Below, one piece after another: positions 63,079-64,000 of a stretch of DNA of 64,000 bases. The position numbers and the translations under genes are program-made. The DNA is from Elioraea rosea (lineage in GTDB: Bacteria; Pseudomonadota; Alphaproteobacteria; Acetobacterales; Acetobacteraceae): assembly GCF_007644105.1 (NCBI RefSeq), contig NZ_VFAC01000001.1, positions 248,001 through 312,000 of the forward strand. The letters are read 5' to 3'. How positions within the stretch are numbered: the first letter of the stretch is position 1; the number at the start of each line of letters is the position of its first letter. The notes below the pieces were generated by a model. The model made no database searches and was not told the DNA's origin. It saw only the letters and a program-made list of their open reading frames with translations.

Positions 63079-63726
63079 CTAGATCGACACGGAGGCGCCG
63101 AGCGACGCCACGTTTGACACCAGGTTCATCGCGGCCATCACCTCCTTCTGCGTGAACGACGCCATGTAGACCCAGTAGGCCGGGCTCGTCGGTTCGAGCT
63201 CGCGATAGGTGAGCACCCGCATCGAGAGCTCGGCGCGCGCGAGGATCGGGTTCAGGCCCGGATCGAATGCCTGCTCCGTGATCGAGACCGACTGCACGCG
63301 CACCGGCAGCACGCGCGACGGCCCCCACACGAACAGCGCAAGTGGCACCGGCTCGCCGCCGATGAAGGCGCCGCCAGCGAGTGCGAGCGCCTGGTTCGCG
63401 ATGACGAGGGGGAACGGCGGATAGAGCAGGCCCTCGAGCATGGCGAGCGCCGGGTGGAGCCCGACCGTCCCTGCAAGCCCATCGCCGCGCTCGAGCTGAT
63501 CTGCCGCGTCGATCTCGACCGAGAGGCTGATCGTCTCCTCGGGCGGGCCGTCCGCGCGCATGGCATCGCCTCGGCCGACGCCGCCTTCGGCCGTGCGTGG
63601 TGTGAGACTGCGCGTCAGCGTTTCGGGGTTGTACTGGAAGATAACGACCGACGGCACGAGATCGGGGAAGGCGTAGGCGACGAGCGCGCCCTTCAGGATC
63701 CGCGGCGACGTGGAGAGCCCGGTCAT
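63079..63726 (-). CDS. CIS tube-type protein (Afp7 N-terminal-domain-like)
   Basis: 215 residues. LVPSVVIFQYNPETLTRSLTPRT at residue 22-45 and ETISLSVEIDAADQLERG are the signature of the CIS_tube family (N-terminal domain of Afp7/Pvc7). The C-terminus (ILARAELSMRVLTYREL) is also typical. It probably starts the inner tube on the hub. ATG at 63726 overlaps the stop of the upstream gene (ATGA). The LysM part of Afp7 is absent here and encoded separately. Confidence 0.88.
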   Translation of the reverse strand: MTGLSTSPRILKGALVAYAFPDLVPSVVIFQYNPETLTRSLTPRTAEGGVGRGDAMRADGPPEETISLSVEIDAADQLERGDGLAGTVGLHPALAMLEGLLYPPFPLVIANQALALAGGAFIGGEPVPLALFVWGPSRVLPVRVQSVSITEQAFDPGLNPILARAELSMRVLTYRELEPTSPAYWVYMASFTQKEVMAAMNLVSNVASLGASVSI

Positions 63727-64000
63727 GGCCCGGCCCGCGGGACGACGGGCTCCCACACATAGGAGAACGGCGCGCCGGAATAGGGCATTGGACAGGACGT
63801 CGGGCAGTTCGGACGGTTGCCGCCGCTCGCATAGGCCGAGGCACCTCCGTCATACGTCGCCAGCGCCCAGCGCGTCGGCGGCTCGGGATCGTCACGGTCG
63901 AGCCTTTTGTAAGCCTGCACGAGCACGATCGTGGCGGTGCGCGAGAACAGCGAACTCGGAAGCCAACAGGCACCGCCGGCGGCGAGCCAGTCGTAGCAGG
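63723..64000 (-). CDS. C-terminal part of an unidentified operon gene (starts beyond window)
   Basis: At least 91 codons are open from the window edge to the TGA at 63723. The residues include TATIVLVQAYKRLDRDDPEPPTRWALATYD and a cysteine-containing NCPTSCPMPYSG. No family was recognised. A GTG at 63924-63926 would give a 67-residue protein, but the frame continues upstream, so a longer gene is more likely. It overlaps the tube gene start and belongs to the same operon. Confidence 0.6.
   Translation of the reverse strand, partial: CYDWLAAGGACWLPSSLFSRTATIVLVQAYKRLDRDDPEPPTRWALATYDGGASAYASGGNRPNCPTSCPMPYSGAPFSYVWEPVVPRAGP

Noticed and set aside
48055-64000. Interpretation of the injection cluster as an ordinary prophage.
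   Set aside because: No head, packaging, integrase, lysis or attachment sites are visible; only baseplate and tail-like genes occur. The right flank is not in view, so this is provisional.

Overview
The window is high-GC DNA with tightly packed genes, many translationally coupled (ATGA/GTGA overlaps) and several with GTG or TTG starts. Gene content (ELM1-family protein, decaprenyl-type prenyl synthase, YcjX/YcjF pair, NrdR-type boxes in front of a short NrdA, LysR/DUF1127 pair, many periplasmic-binding ABC cassettes) points to an alphaproteobacterium, most likely a Rhodospirillales/Acetobacteraceae-like organism. That assignment is an inference from gene families; no rRNA or tRNA gene was seen.

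Layout. 1-2.3 kb: 3' part of an amidase gene and an ELM1-family gene on the minus strand. 2.4-6.7 kb: pyrE coupled to an oligopeptide-type binding protein and two permeases, without ATPase genes. 6.8-12.9 kb: phoX facing a second, diverged PhoX-like gene that is coupled to a BisC/TorA-type molybdoenzyme. 13-19.7 kb: class III aminotransferase, YcjF/YcjX, polyprenyl diphosphate synthase, a DUF2007 protein with a methyltransferase, and two small proteins. 19.9-23.2 kb: nrdA-nrdB with a probable tandem NrdR operator. 23.2-28.3 kb: 2-hydroxyacid dehydrogenase, M24 peptidase, hemN with a possible FNR-type box, LysR regulator and DUF1127 gene.

28.3-39.8 kb is a catabolic/transport island: amidohydrolase, PotD-like binding protein, M20 hydrolase, class II aldolase, PotABC-like transporter, a second M20-type hydrolase, an arginine-deiminase/DDAH-fold enzyme and an RraA-like protein. 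39.8-48.0 kb is a second island: HpcH/HpaI aldolase, sugar-type ABC transporter (binding protein, two permeases, ATPase), SDR, Ldh-family dehydrogenase and a VOC protein. Both look like import-and-degrade modules for small organic acids or amines; substrates cannot be read from the sequence.

48.0-64.0 kb (minus strand, running off the right edge) is the most unusual region: the baseplate half of a contractile injection system (phage-tail-like/eCIS). In transcription order it encodes an unidentified protein (partial), a CIS tube-type protein, a gp53/LysM-like protein, a gp27/gpD-like hub, a gp45/gpV-like spike, a small unknown protein, a gp25 wedge protein, two baseplate-J-type proteins (one carrying what looks like an inserted beta-propeller of six W-rich repeats), a tail-protein-I-like protein with a beta-helix, and a 1237-residue DUF6519-type protein with two beta-helix regions joined by a TPG-repeat linker. 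No phage head, integrase, lysis or replication genes are seen. Sheath, inner tube and AAA+ genes should lie to the right of the window if the system is complete.
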